This document shows, one piece after another, positions 7,801-17,424 of a stretch of 64,000 nucleotides of DNA (the stretch's first letter is position 1; each line of letters begins with the position of its first letter). Source of the stretch: Roseibium sediminicola. Lineage in GTDB: Bacteria > Pseudomonadota > Alphaproteobacteria > Rhizobiales > Stappiaceae. Position numbers and translations under genes: made by a program. The DNA lies in assembly GCF_023156505.1 (NCBI RefSeq), contig NZ_JALNMJ010000023.1, forward strand, positions 26,601 to 90,600, written 5' to 3'. Under the pieces are notes generated by a model, which saw only the letters and a program-made list of their open reading frames with translations, had not been told where the DNA came from and did not search any database.

Positions 7801-10221
7801 TCAGCCGCGGCCGATTTCCGCAAGAGCGTCGGAAATGGCCTCGACGGACAGCGGCTTGGTCAGATAGCCGGCGGCACCGACCTCCGTGGCCTTGTCGCGC
7901 GCATCCTTCATGACATCGGCGGTGACGATCAGCACCGGCACGGACGGGCGGCCGCTGCTGCGTTCGTCGGCACGGATCTGCTGGATCGCCTGGAACCCGT
8001 CGAGACCTGGCATGTGCAGGTCCATCAGGATCGCGTCATAGGAGCCGCTGGCGGCTTCCTCGACTGCTTTCTCGCCATCGACCACCATGACGGGCACATG
8101 GCCGAGCTTGCGCAGCATGGCCTCGCTCAGGAGCCGGTTGATGTCGTTGTCCTCGGCAACGAGCAGACGCAGGGGCCTCGCCGGCACCTTGTGCCGGTTG
8201 GCCAAAAAGACGTTGCTGAAGGGTTCCGCGCTGACATCCCAGGCATGTTCCATGCCGGCATCGTCGAGCAGGCCGGCAAAGATCTGCACCAGCGTCTCGA
8301 TGCGCACCGGCCGGATCAGATAGGCGGCATAACCCGCCTCGCGCAGATGCTCCAGGCGTTCGCGCTCCGGCGGGGCGATCATCACGATGGCAGGTGCCCG
8401 GCAGCCCGTCAGGCGGGCAGAGGCCAGCCAGCCGCCGCTGTCGGAGAGGGCTGCGTTGTCGACCACCAGAAGATCCGCCGTCGCCAGACCGGTGTCGAGA
8501 TCCGGATTGCCTGGGGTCAGAACCGAGACATGCGCGCCGTGCCGCTTGAGACGTTCGGCGAGCAGCGGGCATTCGATCTGGCTGCTGCTGACAAAAACGA
8601 TATTCCGGCCGGCCACTTTTGCAAGGCGCGGATCCCGCTCCCTCGTCAGGTTTTCGGGGATTGGCAGGGACACGCGAAACAGCGCGCCGCCGTCCCCGGA
8701 CGGGCTTGCCGAGATATCGCCGCCCATCAGGCCGGCGAGCCGCTGGGCAATGGCAAGACCAAGGCCCGTACCGCCGAATTTGCGGGCCGGACCGTGATCG
8801 ACCTGCTCGAATTCCTTGAACAGGCGTTCGGCCTCCTCGGCGTCGAAGCCGATGCCGGTGTCGCGCACGTCGATGTCGAGGTAGCTGCCGCCGGCCGGAC
8901 TGGGCCGCCCGGTCAATTCGATCGCCACGCCGCCTTCATCGGTGAACTTGACACCGTTGCCGATCAGGTTGAACAGGATTTGGCGCACTCTCGTGGCGTC
9001 GAGCGTCACTTCTTCCGGCAGGCTCGGATCGAGCATGGCGCCTATCTCGAGTTTCTTGGCATGGGCCTTGGGCGCCAGCAATTCGACGACGCTCTCGACC
9101 AGCGCGCCGACGCGTACGGGCGATGCCTGGATGTCCAGTTTGCCCGCTTCCACCTTGGAGAAATCGAGCACCTCGTCGATCAGCAGTAGCAGGGTTTCGC
9201 CGGAGGTTTCCAGCGCTTCGATATAGGCGCCCTGTTCCTTGGTCAGGCGGGTGTCGCGCAACAGCGCGGCCATGCCGAGAACACCGTTCAACGGCGTGCG
9301 TATCTCATGGCTGACGGTCGCCAGAAAACGCGACTTGGCTTCGTTGGAGCTTTCCGCGGAATGGCGGGCGGCAAGCAGTTCCTCTTCGATCACCCGGCGC
9401 TCGGTGACGTCGCGAAGAACCGTCTGCACCAGCTGGCGGTCGGTGGTGGTGTCGCGCACGGGAATGTCGATGCGCGAGAACCAGCGCCGTCCCTGAGCCG
9501 TTTCCAGGTAAAAGTCCTGGAACCCCACACCTGCCGAATTTGCCGCCGGTGCGTCGGTTTCCATGCCGCGATTGCGGTCGTCTTCCACGAGCGGCAGCGC
9601 CATCGGACTGCCCGGCTGCAGGTGGTGAACCGGTCCGAAAACATCGTCGGCCGCCGAATTGACATAGGTGATGATGCCGTCCTGGTCGCGGCGGATGACG
9701 ACATCGCCGAGTGTGGCCAGGATGCTGGCATGACGTTCGTCGGATTCGCCCAGTTCCCAGGCGCGGTCCTCAAGTTCCTCGCAACGGGCCATCAGCCGGC
9801 GGATCTTGTCGTCCTTCAGCTGCACGGCCTGGATGGCGCGATGCATGTCGTCGGCAAACAGCCGCCAGACGGCAAGGCCACCGGCAAAAAACGCAAGACC
9901 GACACTGAAAAAGCGGTTGATGCCCTCGGTCGAGACCATCAGGAATGCGGCGACGAGGCCGACGACGAGCCCGGCGACCGCCAGATGCTGCAGCGACCTG
10001 GTGGGCGCGGAGACCGGCAGGTCTGTTGCCCGGCGGCCCGGCCCGACTTCGGGCCCGTCCTCGTCAAGACTTTCCGGATCGAGAGCCCGTGACGAGGGCG
10101 TGGCGGTCAGGTCGTCGCGTGGAGAGCGGTTGCGTTCACCGGCAACGGGACGGTCTTCCGCCTCGTCGGCTTCCGGCACGGCTTTGGCGGCGCGATCGCT
10201 GTTTTGACTGACCAAGATCAC
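7801..10221 (-). CDS. hybrid sensor histidine kinase with two receiver domains
   Basis: An 806-residue membrane sensor kinase starting at GTG. After a ~75-residue charged cytoplasmic tail come two membrane helices (around residues 77-125), a coiled-coil/PAS region (ASILATLGDVVIRRDQDGIITYV), HisKA with the phospho-acceptor histidine in ATVSHEIRTPLNG, and HATPase with LIGNGVKFTDEGG and GGTGLGLAIAQRL. Receiver 1 (about 530-655) is degenerate: it has VSSS where the acidic pair should be. Receiver 2 is complete (VAEDNDINR, LMDLHMPG, TADVMK, LTKPLS). No output regulator is adjacent, so its partner and signal are unknown. Confidence 0.9.
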   Translation of the reverse strand: MILVSQNSDRAAKAVPEADEAEDRPVAGERNRSPRDDLTATPSSRALDPESLDEDGPEVGPGRRATDLPVSAPTRSLQHLAVAGLVVGLVAAFLMVSTEGINRFFSVGLAFFAGGLAVWRLFADDMHRAIQAVQLKDDKIRRLMARCEELEDRAWELGESDERHASILATLGDVVIRRDQDGIITYVNSAADDVFGPVHHLQPGSPMALPLVEDDRNRGMETDAPAANSAGVGFQDFYLETAQGRRWFSRIDIPVRDTTTDRQLVQTVLRDVTERRVIEEELLAARHSAESSNEAKSRFLATVSHEIRTPLNGVLGMAALLRDTRLTKEQGAYIEALETSGETLLLLIDEVLDFSKVEAGKLDIQASPVRVGALVESVVELLAPKAHAKKLEIGAMLDPSLPEEVTLDATRVRQILFNLIGNGVKFTDEGGVAIELTGRPSPAGGSYLDIDVRDTGIGFDAEEAERLFKEFEQVDHGPARKFGGTGLGLAIAQRLAGLMGGDISASPSGDGGALFRVSLPIPENLTRERDPRLAKVAGRNIVFVSSSQIECPLLAERLKRHGAHVSVLTPGNPDLDTGLATADLLVVDNAALSDSGGWLASARLTGCRAPAIVMIAPPERERLEHLREAGYAAYLIRPVRIETLVQIFAGLLDDAGMEHAWDVSAEPFSNVFLANRHKVPARPLRLLVAEDNDINRLLSEAMLRKLGHVPVMVVDGEKAVEEAASGSYDAILMDLHMPGLDGFQAIQQIRADERSSGRPSVPVLIVTADVMKDARDKATEVGAAGYLTKPLSVEAISDALAEIGRG

Positions 10222-10424
10222 TACTCTCTACAAGACCCAGTTGCCGAGAGAGTGCCGTCTAAACTTTGAAAAACCGTTTCATTGACAAAACTGCCGATGA
10301 TCTTTTGGACTTTGTTAATCCGGGCGGTTGCCTGACATCCGGGTGAAACGACGCGCCTGTTCCTGCCAAAATGAAAAGGCCCGCGCAGCACCTATTTGGC
10401 CAGCCGGATGACAAACCTTCATTT

Positions 10425-10554
10425 CGTCATCCCGGGCGAAGTGCAACGAAGACCCGGGACCGGGGAGCCAAGGTGTGGAATTGGAAACGGATCAAGATGC
10501 CCAAGGTCCGGGCTCCCCGGTCCCGGCTCGCGCTTCGCTTGGCCGGGAGGACGC
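10425..10554. repeat. intergenic mosaic repeat (GTCATCCCGG type)
   Basis: Begins CGTCATCCCGGGCGAAGTGC and ends with CGCGCTTCGCTTGGCCGGGA followed by GGACGC (the terminal GATGAC degraded). The right half is nearly identical to the copy at 6449-6486. It sits between the histidine kinase start and the trpS terminator; the remainder of 10222-10634 holds only that terminator. Confidence 0.85.
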
Positions 10555-10582
10555 GGAAAGGCAGATATCCTTGTCGGCAAGC

Positions 10583-10607
10583 GAAAAGCCCGGCACGAGG
10601 CCGGGCT
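10583..10607 (-). terminator. terminator downstream of trpS
   Basis: AGCCCGGC (10587-10594) pairs with GCCGGGCT (10600-10607). Read on the minus strand the stem is followed by four T residues (10583-10586) and lies 28 nt beyond the trpS stop. The T-run is short, so efficiency is uncertain. Confidence 0.65.
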
Positions 10608-10634
10608 CTGTGTTTGTTGGTCCGAACCTCAGCC

Positions 10635-11714
10635 TCAGCGCACGTCCAGGAAGCCGATGATCTTGCGGACATCCTTCAGCACCGGTTCGGCGATGGCCGA
10701 AGCCTTTTCCGCGCCAACCTTAAGAACGGCATCGATTTCCGTCTTGTCTTCCATCAGCCGGCGCATCTCGTCGGTCATCGGCGAGAGCTTCGCCACCGCA
10801 AGATCGGACAGGGCCGGCTTGAAGGCGGAGAACTGCTGTCCGCCGAACTCCTTAAGCACCTCTTCCTTGGTCTGGCCATTGAGCGCCGCATAGATCCCGA
10901 CCAGATTGTCCGCTTCCGGGCGGCCTTGCAGACCGTCGGTCTCGCTCGGCAGCGCGTCCGGATCGGTCTTGGCCTTCTTGACCTTCTTGGCGATGGTCTC
11001 GGCGTCGTCGGTCAGGTTGATGCGTGACAGGTCCGACGGATCGGACTTCGACATCTTCTTGGTGCCGTCGCGCAGCGACATGATCCGGGTTGCCGGTCCG
11101 GCAATCATCGGCTCGGTCATCGGGAAATAGAGATATTCCGGCAGCTCCGGCGACGGTGTCGGGTTCGGTACGCCGATGCCCAGCTCCTTGATCCGCTCGG
11201 CAAAGTCGTTGTTGAACTTGGCGGCGATGTCGCGGGTCAGTTCCAGATGCTGCTTCTGGTCGTCGCCGACCGGAACATGCGTTCCCCGGTAGGCCAGGAT
11301 GTCGGCAGCCATCAGGTTCGGATAGGCAAACAGGCCGACCGAGGCGTTTTCCCGGTTCTTGCCGGCCTTTTCCTTGAACTGGGTCATGCGCGAGAGCCAG
11401 CCCATGCGCGCAACGCAGTTGAAGATCCAGGCCAGTTCCGCGTGTTCGCGCACCTGGGACTGGTTGAAGATGATCGATTTCTTCGGATCGATGCCGGCGG
11501 CCATATAGGCGGCGGTCACTTCGCGCGTCGCGTTGGCGAGCTCGTGCGGATCCGGGAAGCCGGCGGTGATGGCGTGACTGTCGACGACGCAGAAGATGGT
11601 CGGCATCTGGTCCTGCAGCGGCACCCAGCGCGAGACAGCGCCGAGATAGTTGCCGAGATGGAGATTGCCGGTCGGCTGGACGCCGGAAAAGACACGGGGC
11701 TGGAACTCCGCCAT
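10635..11714 (-). CDS. trpS: tryptophanyl-tRNA synthetase
   Basis: A 359-residue class I aminoacyl-tRNA synthetase that charges tRNA-Trp with tryptophan in the cytoplasm. The HIGH-type signature is TGNLHLGN near the N-terminus and the KMSKS loop is KKMSKSDPS. Length matches bacterial TrpS with a short insertion. The open frame extends 30 codons upstream, but the ATG at 11714 is preceded by AAGGGAT and begins the conserved FSGVQPTGNLHLGNY. It is the last gene of the glnD-murJ-trpS string, an order common in alphaproteobacteria. Confidence 0.95.
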   Translation of the reverse strand: MAEFQPRVFSGVQPTGNLHLGNYLGAVSRWVPLQDQMPTIFCVVDSHAITAGFPDPHELANATREVTAAYMAAGIDPKKSIIFNQSQVREHAELAWIFNCVARMGWLSRMTQFKEKAGKNRENASVGLFAYPNLMAADILAYRGTHVPVGDDQKQHLELTRDIAAKFNNDFAERIKELGIGVPNPTPSPELPEYLYFPMTEPMIAGPATRIMSLRDGTKKMSKSDPSDLSRINLTDDAETIAKKVKKAKTDPDALPSETDGLQGRPEADNLVGIYAALNGQTKEEVLKEFGGQQFSAFKPALSDLAVAKLSPMTDEMRRLMEDKTEIDAVLKVGAEKASAIAEPVLKDVRKIIGFLDVR

Positions 11715-11835
11715 TATATATCCCTTTATTGGTGCGGCCGGTTGGAAGGGCGCTGTAGACTGTTTGGGCGCGCCGGGTGTAAGCCCGCACCGGGCCTTAT
11801 GCAAGCTGGAAACGGCGGCAAAACGCGTTTCGTCT

Positions 11836-13398
11836 TCAGGTGTTGCGCCGTGTCAACGCTTTGAGCATGCCGAGAAGGTTCGAGCCGCCGCTGACCTGCG
11901 TGACCACCGCGAAGGTGATCATGCCGATGAGGACGAGCACAACGAGGCTCGCGGCCCGGATCAGCAGCCAGGTGTCGGTCAGCCAGGGCGCCAGGGCCTC
12001 GGCCGCGAAATAGACCACGACCCCCATCAGCAAGCTGGCCATAAACACCAGCGACAGCCGCCGCAAGAGCTTGAGATCCGGCGCGAAATGGCCGCGTTTC
12101 CAGAGCACGACGATCAGGAGACCGGTGTTGACCCAACCGGCCAGCGTGGTTGCCAGCGCAATGCCGACATGTTTGAGCACCGGGAAGAGCGCGATCGACA
12201 GGACAACATTGACCACCATGCCGGCGATCGCGAACTGCATCGGCGTCTTGGTGTCTTCGCGGGCAAAATAGCCGGGCGAGAACACCTTGTTGAGCACGAA
12301 GGCGGGCAGGCCGAAGGCGAAGGCTGTCAGCGCAGCGGCCGTGCCGTCAACGGCGGCGGCATCGAAACGTACGCGCTGGAACAGCACCGAGACGATCTCG
12401 TGAGGAATGACGGCAAGGGCAACGGCGGCTGGCAACGTCAGCACCAGGGAGAATTCCAGCGCCCGGTTGAGACTGTGCTGGTAGGCGGCCGTCTCGCCCG
12501 CCCGGAGCTGGCGGGTGAGGCTCGGCAGCAGCACCACGCCGATGGCAATGCCGATCACGCCGAGGGGAAGCTGATAGAGCCGGTCAGCAAAATAAAGCAG
12601 CGCATTGGCGCCTTCCTGCATGGAGGCGATGATCTGGCCGACGGCGATGTTGATCTGCGTCACCCCGCCGGCGACCACGCCGGGAATACCCAGGATCAGG
12701 AGGCGCCGTGCCGATTTGGTGTAGCGCGGGCGGTAGACCGGAATGCGGAAGCCGAGCCGTTTCAGGTCGATGATCACCACCAGCAGCTGGACGATGCCGC
12801 CGACCGTAACGCCAACCGACAGAATGATGCCGAGGGTGACGTCGGTCTTGACGCCGGCGAGCAGCACCCCGCCGAGCACCAGGCTCATCACCACATTCAG
12901 CATCACCGGCGCAAACGCGGCCGCGGCAAAGCGTTGATAGGTGTTCAGGATCCCGCCGATAAAGGCCAGCAGCGACATGAAGATCAGATAGGGAAACGCG
13001 ATCCGCGACATCAGCACGGTCAGATCGTATTTGGCAGGGTCCTCAACGAAGCCGGGCGCTAGCGCCCAGACCACCAGGGGCATGAAGATCTGCGCCAGGG
13101 CGGTCAGCGCCAGCAGGCAGAACAGCAGCGCGGCGCCGATTTCACCGGCAAAGCGCCGGGCGCCGTCGTCGCCTTCCTCCTCGACCGCCCGGCCGAACAG
13201 TGGAATGAAGGCGGAGTTGAAGGCGCCTTCGGCAAAGAGACGCCGGAACAGGTTGGGCAAGCGGAAGGCGACCACGAAGGCGTCGGCGACCGGCCCGGCG
13301 CCGACGGCGGCCGCAAGAAGCACGTCACGGACGAAGCCGAGCAAACGGCTGGCCAGGGTCGCGCCGCCCACGGTCGCGAAGTTGCGCACCAGACTCAT
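11836..13398 (-). CDS. murJ: lipid II flippase MurJ
   Basis: A 520-residue polytopic membrane protein of the MviN/MurJ (MOP) family with about 14 predicted helices. It moves lipid-linked peptidoglycan precursors across the inner membrane. The N-terminus FATVGGATLASRLLGFVRDV, with FRLPNLFRRLFAEGAFN shortly after, is the family signature. It lies 32 nt downstream of glnD and is followed by trpS on the same strand. Confidence 0.95.
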   Translation of the reverse strand: MSLVRNFATVGGATLASRLLGFVRDVLLAAAVGAGPVADAFVVAFRLPNLFRRLFAEGAFNSAFIPLFGRAVEEEGDDGARRFAGEIGAALLFCLLALTALAQIFMPLVVWALAPGFVEDPAKYDLTVLMSRIAFPYLIFMSLLAFIGGILNTYQRFAAAAFAPVMLNVVMSLVLGGVLLAGVKTDVTLGIILSVGVTVGGIVQLLVVIIDLKRLGFRIPVYRPRYTKSARRLLILGIPGVVAGGVTQINIAVGQIIASMQEGANALLYFADRLYQLPLGVIGIAIGVVLLPSLTRQLRAGETAAYQHSLNRALEFSLVLTLPAAVALAVIPHEIVSVLFQRVRFDAAAVDGTAAALTAFAFGLPAFVLNKVFSPGYFAREDTKTPMQFAIAGMVVNVVLSIALFPVLKHVGIALATTLAGWVNTGLLIVVLWKRGHFAPDLKLLRRLSLVFMASLLMGVVVYFAAEALAPWLTDTWLLIRAASLVVLVLIGMITFAVVTQVSGGSNLLGMLKALTRRNT

Positions 13399-13430
13399 TC
13401 GGGCCGCACTCCGGCAAGGATCTTGTTCAT

Positions 13431-16265
13431 TTACGAAGCCTGACGCTGGACTTTCCGGGTCGCCGGTGCGGCGGGGTCGAGTTCCACATGCCCTTCCACC
13501 GCATCGGAAAGGCGTTCCCGGATGATTTCCTGACGGCCGATATTGGCAATTTTCTGTCCGGTCAGGTCGGTGACGTAAAAGACGTCGACCAGTTTTTCAC
13601 CGAAGGTGGAAATGTGGGCCGAGCCGATGTTGAGGTTCAGCGTCGCAATCGAGCGGGTGAGGTCGAACAAAAGGCCTGGACGGTCGAGGCCGGAAATCTC
13701 CAGCACCGTATAGTCGTCCGACAGGGCATTGTTGACCAGAACCTCGGTGGCGACCTTGAAGGCCTTCATCCGGCCCTTCATGCCCGCCTTTTTCGACACC
13801 GGCTCAGGCAGCCGCTGCTCACCGCGCAGGGTCGTTTCGATCAACTTGGCAATGCGTTCGCCGCGGCGGCGCTCATCCATGTCATCGGGCAATTCGCGGC
13901 CGATGAAGATCGTGTCGAGCGCGAAACCGTCGGTGGTGGTGTCGATCTGGGCATCGACGATGTTGGCGCCGGTCGTATAACAGGCGCCGGCAATGATCGA
14001 CAGCAGCCGCGGATGGTCCGGTGCCATGATGGTGAGTTCGGTCACGCCTTCAAATTCACGCGGGATCACATGAAACGCCAGGCGTTTGCCGTCCTTGTCG
14101 GCGGCGTGCAGCAATTCGGCATGGGCGAGCAGCCGGTCCGGTTCCGTGCGCAGCCAATAGGCCGCGTAATGCCGCTTCATGTAAGCCTTGCGGTCCTTGG
14201 CCGGCCAATGCTCCAGCTTGGTGCTCAGCTCTTCCTTGGCCTGTTCGATCGTCTGGCTGTGCGACATCTTGGTGTGGCCGCCGGAGAGATGCGGCTCGGT
14301 GGCGTAGTAAAGCGTGCGCAGCAGCTGGCCCTTCCAGCCGTTGAAAACGCCCGGACCAACGGCCCGGATATCAGCCACCGTCAGGATCAGGAGCAGCTTG
14401 AGCCGCTCCAGCGACTGCACCGTATGGGCGAAATCGGTGATGGTCTTGCGGTCCGACAGGTCGCGTGACTGAGCGATCGTGCTCATGTCGAGGTGATGTT
14501 CGATCAGCCAGGCGACCGTTTCGGTTTCGGCCTCGTTCAGGCCGAGACGCGGACAGACCTTGCGCGCCACTCTTGCGCCGGCAATCGAATGGTCCTCCGG
14601 CCGGCCCTTGGCGATGTCGTGCAGGAACATGGCGACATAGAGCACCTTGCGGTTCTGCAGGGTCAGGATCAGGTCGGTCGCCAGAGGGTGGTCGTCGCCG
14701 GAATTGCCGCGCTCGATATCGGCCAGCACACCGATGGAACGGATCAGGTGCTCGTCGACCGTGTAGTGGTGATACATGTTGAACTGCATCATCGCCACGA
14801 CCTTGCCGAATTCGGGCACGAAGCGGCCGAGGAGGCCGGTTTCGTTCATCTTGCGCAGGGCCTTTTCCGGCGTGTGCCGGGAGGTCAGGATCGACAGGAA
14901 AAGTCGGTTGGCTTCCGGGTCGGCGCGCAGGTCCGCATCGACCAGCTTCAGCGAGTGGCGCATCAGCCGGGTCAGGTCCGGATGCATGTTGTAGTCATGC
15001 TTGTCGGCGATCTGGAACACGCGCAGCAGGTTGGTTGGATCGGTCTCGAAAACGGTGTCGGACGTTGCGTTGAGCCGGTTGTTTTCGACCACGAATCCCG
15101 AGGCGCCTTCCACCGGTTTGGCGGTGCTGGACAGGCGCCCGCTGCGCAGGCGCCGCATCATGCCGGTCAGACCCTTGCCGCGCGGCTCCTTGACGTGTTC
15201 TTCCTCCAGGGCGGCGCAAATGATGCGGGTCAGGTCGCCGACATCCTTGGCCACGAGGAAATAGTGCTTCATGAAGCGCTCGACATCCTTCATGCCCGGA
15301 TGCTGGGTGTAGCCGAGACGGATGGCGATCTCACGCTGGACCTCGAAGGACAGGCGTTCCTCGGGCCGGCCGGTCAGGAAATGCAGGTGGCAGCGCACCG
15401 CCCAGAGGAAATCCTCCGACTTCTTGAACCGCGAGTATTCGGAGCGGGTCAGCACGCCCTTCTTGACCAGTTCCGACTGGCTGTTGACGCGGTAATGGTA
15501 TTTAGCGATCCAGAACAGCGTATTGAGGTCGCGCAGGCCGCCCTTGCCTTCCTTGATATTCGGTTCGACCAGGTAGCGTGAGGTGCCCTGGCGCTTGTGG
15601 CGCTCGTCCCGTTCCAGCAGCTTGGCGGCGATGAATTCGGAGCTGGTGCCCTCGACCACTTCCTTGTCGAAACGCTGTACCAGCTCCTCGAACAGGGCTT
15701 CGTCGCCCCAGATGTAGCGGGCTTCCAGGATCGACGTGCGGATGGTCATGTCGGACCGGGACAGGCGCAGGCATTCCTCGATGTTGCGCGTGGCGTGTCC
15801 GACCTTGAAGCCCAGATCCCACAGCATGTAGAGAATGTATTCGACGACCTGCTCGCCCCACGGCGTCTGCTTGTAGGGCAGCACGAACAGAAGGTCGATA
15901 TCGGAGCCGGGCGCAAGCGTGCCGCGGCCATAGCCGCCGACGGCTGCGATCGCCATGCGTTCCGCCGTGGACGGGTTCTTGATCCGGTAGACATGATGCA
16001 GGGCGAAATCGTAGATCACCCGGATCAGCTCGTCCTGGACAAATGAGAGCCGCGCGGCGCAGATCAGGCCGTGGCCATCGTCGTTGAGCCGCTCCTCGAC
16101 CGTGCTCCTCGCCGTCTTGACGACCTGTTTCAACTCGGCCAGCACCGCCGACCGGGTTTTCATGTCCGAGCCGTCGCCGTCCGTTGCGGCGGTCAGCGCG
16201 GTCAGGCGATGTCTGAGGTCATCGGCATCGATCAGTCCGTCAAGGTCTTCCTGGGCGAGTCTCAT
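13431..16265 (-). CDS. glnD: PII uridylyltransferase / uridylyl-removing enzyme
   Basis: A 944-residue nitrogen-status sensor that uridylylates and deuridylylates PII proteins in response to glutamine. The nucleotidyltransferase signature AVGGYGRGTLAPGSDIDLL is near residue 110. The HD hydrolase domain shows MFLHDIAKGRPEDHS. Two C-terminal ACT domains are visible (LTIMAPDHPRLLSIIAGAC and LEISGLDRPGLLFDLTRSI). Full length and all domains intact. It is first of the glnD-murJ-trpS run. Confidence 0.96.
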   Translation of the reverse strand: MRLAQEDLDGLIDADDLRHRLTALTAATDGDGSDMKTRSAVLAELKQVVKTARSTVEERLNDDGHGLICAARLSFVQDELIRVIYDFALHHVYRIKNPSTAERMAIAAVGGYGRGTLAPGSDIDLLFVLPYKQTPWGEQVVEYILYMLWDLGFKVGHATRNIEECLRLSRSDMTIRTSILEARYIWGDEALFEELVQRFDKEVVEGTSSEFIAAKLLERDERHKRQGTSRYLVEPNIKEGKGGLRDLNTLFWIAKYHYRVNSQSELVKKGVLTRSEYSRFKKSEDFLWAVRCHLHFLTGRPEERLSFEVQREIAIRLGYTQHPGMKDVERFMKHYFLVAKDVGDLTRIICAALEEEHVKEPRGKGLTGMMRRLRSGRLSSTAKPVEGASGFVVENNRLNATSDTVFETDPTNLLRVFQIADKHDYNMHPDLTRLMRHSLKLVDADLRADPEANRLFLSILTSRHTPEKALRKMNETGLLGRFVPEFGKVVAMMQFNMYHHYTVDEHLIRSIGVLADIERGNSGDDHPLATDLILTLQNRKVLYVAMFLHDIAKGRPEDHSIAGARVARKVCPRLGLNEAETETVAWLIEHHLDMSTIAQSRDLSDRKTITDFAHTVQSLERLKLLLILTVADIRAVGPGVFNGWKGQLLRTLYYATEPHLSGGHTKMSHSQTIEQAKEELSTKLEHWPAKDRKAYMKRHYAAYWLRTEPDRLLAHAELLHAADKDGKRLAFHVIPREFEGVTELTIMAPDHPRLLSIIAGACYTTGANIVDAQIDTTTDGFALDTIFIGRELPDDMDERRRGERIAKLIETTLRGEQRLPEPVSKKAGMKGRMKAFKVATEVLVNNALSDDYTVLEISGLDRPGLLFDLTRSIATLNLNIGSAHISTFGEKLVDVFYVTDLTGQKIANIGRQEIIRERLSDAVEGHVELDPAAPATRKVQRQAS

Positions 16266-16346
16266 GCTGGTCCGGTATTCCGTTCATAAGCGCGGGTTTG
16301 TTGGCGTTTATATAGAGTTCGCAGTTGAAGGACACGTAAATCCTTT

Positions 16347-16364
16347 TGAGGGGGGCGCCCCTCA
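16347..16364. other. hairpin between xre-type gene and glnD
   Basis: TGAGGGG and CCCCTCA form a perfect 7-bp stem around GGCG in the 210-nt gap between the xre-type gene stop and the glnD start. Read on the minus strand it is followed by AAAGGATTT rather than a clear T-run, so it is at best a weak terminator. I see nothing else in the gap. Confidence 0.4.
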
Positions 16365-16475
16365 CAATCTGCAATGGCCGTTCATCACCCGCCTCCGTCA
16401 TGCCCGGCAACGACAGAGGATCTTTGACAAGGCGCAACGCTGTCTGACCGATCAACGCCTCGGCGGGTTCTCCCT

Positions 16476-16847
16476 CTAGACATCATCCTTCACGGCGGCG
16501 ACGCGGAGCTGGTGGAGAAGGGCGGCTAGAGAATCTTCCGAGAGGCCGCCGATCTTCAGTGCCAGTTGGTTGGCAAGTTCCGTTGCCTTGGGATCCATGC
16601 CGGCCGTGTCGATGGTGACACGCGGGTCGGAAAGTTCGGCCAGGCGCTGGATCTCTTCCGCTTCGTCCCAGATGACGTTGAAATAGGTGATGATCCGCTG
16701 CACCAGGAACCAGGTCGGCCTGCCGCGCTTGCCATGTTCGAGCGCGGACAGATAGGCGCTCGATACGGACAGGGCCGCCGCCATTTCTTTCAACGACACG
16801 CCGCGTTTTACCCTGAGTTCCCGGATTTTTGCCCCAAGCGGTGTCAC
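16476..16847 (-). CDS. XRE-family helix-turn-helix regulator
   Basis: A 123-residue DNA-binding protein. The N-terminal HTH is clear (GAKIRELRVKRGVSLKEMAA, then LSVSSAYLSALEHGKRGRP). A C-terminal part of unknown fold ends LAALLHQLRVAAVKDDV. The GTG at 16847, four nt after the smr stop and behind AGGTAGGAC, is chosen over longer upstream starts that would overlap smr. It is last in the tightly packed tim44-mltA-smr-xre string, a conserved alphaproteobacterial order. Target genes are unknown. Confidence 0.85.
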   Translation of the reverse strand: MTPLGAKIRELRVKRGVSLKEMAAALSVSSAYLSALEHGKRGRPTWFLVQRIITYFNVIWDEAEEIQRLAELSDPRVTIDTAGMDPKATELANQLALKIGGLSEDSLAALLHQLRVAAVKDDV

Positions 16848-16851
16848 GGTC

Positions 16852-17421
16852 CTACCTTTTCCTGCGAATGCGGACATAGAGCGCGCCGGCGCCGCCATGG
16901 CTCGCATGGGCTTCCTCATAACCAATTACCACGGCGCGCAGATCCGGCATCGCCAGCCATTGCGGCACCATTCTGCGCAAAACGCCGCGTTCGTCCATAT
17001 AGGCGCGCTCCGGCCCCCCACCCTTGCCCGTGATCACCAGCACGATCTGATACCGGCGCGCCTGGGCCTGGTAGAGGAACCCGCGCAGTCGGTCATGCGC
17101 CTGATGCTGGGTCAGGCCATGCAGATCGATGCGCGCGTCAATCGCCTTGACGCCGCGCACCACCTTGCGGCGGTAGCGGTGCTCCAGTTGATGCAGCGGC
17201 AACGGGGCGTTGGGCGGCTTGACGGCGGCGGGTGCCTTGATGGCGGTCGCGGTTTTGGGCGTGTCGACAGGCCTGGCGGGCGCATCTGCCAGCGTTTTGG
17301 CCAATTCGTCTTGAAGGTGTTTCGCCCGGTCCGGATCCAGCGGCGTCAGGGTCTTGGCGACCTTGCCCCAGAGTTCCCGGTCTTCCGGTGAAAGTGACCC
17401 CTTTTTGCCCCGCCGCTTCAT
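16852..17421 (-). CDS. Smr-domain protein
   Basis: A 189-residue protein with a C-terminal Smr (small MutS-related) domain. It shows the family signature IDLHGLTQHQAHDRLRGFL, then VLVITGKGGG and the C-terminal SHGGAGALYVRIRRKR. Smr domains have nuclease activity on nucleic acids in several bacteria, but the role of this stand-alone type is not established. The N-terminal ~90 residues are low-complexity and Ala/Lys/Pro-rich. It lies 3 nt downstream of mltA and 4 nt upstream of the xre gene. Confidence 0.9.
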   Translation of the reverse strand: MKRRGKKGSLSPEDRELWGKVAKTLTPLDPDRAKHLQDELAKTLADAPARPVDTPKTATAIKAPAAVKPPNAPLPLHQLEHRYRRKVVRGVKAIDARIDLHGLTQHQAHDRLRGFLYQAQARRYQIVLVITGKGGGPERAYMDERGVLRRMVPQWLAMPDLRAVVIGYEEAHASHGGAGALYVRIRRKR

Positions 17422-17424
17422 TGC

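Noticed and set aside
7333..9189. 618-residue plus-strand frame opposite the histidine kinase
   Set aside because: It is antisense to a kinase with all catalytic motifs. Its translation has no domain, and long antisense frames are expected in high-GC DNA.
11650..13062. 470-residue plus-strand frame over trpS/murJ
   Set aside because: Antisense to murJ and unusually rich in His, Gln and Asp, as expected for a mirrored membrane-protein reading frame.
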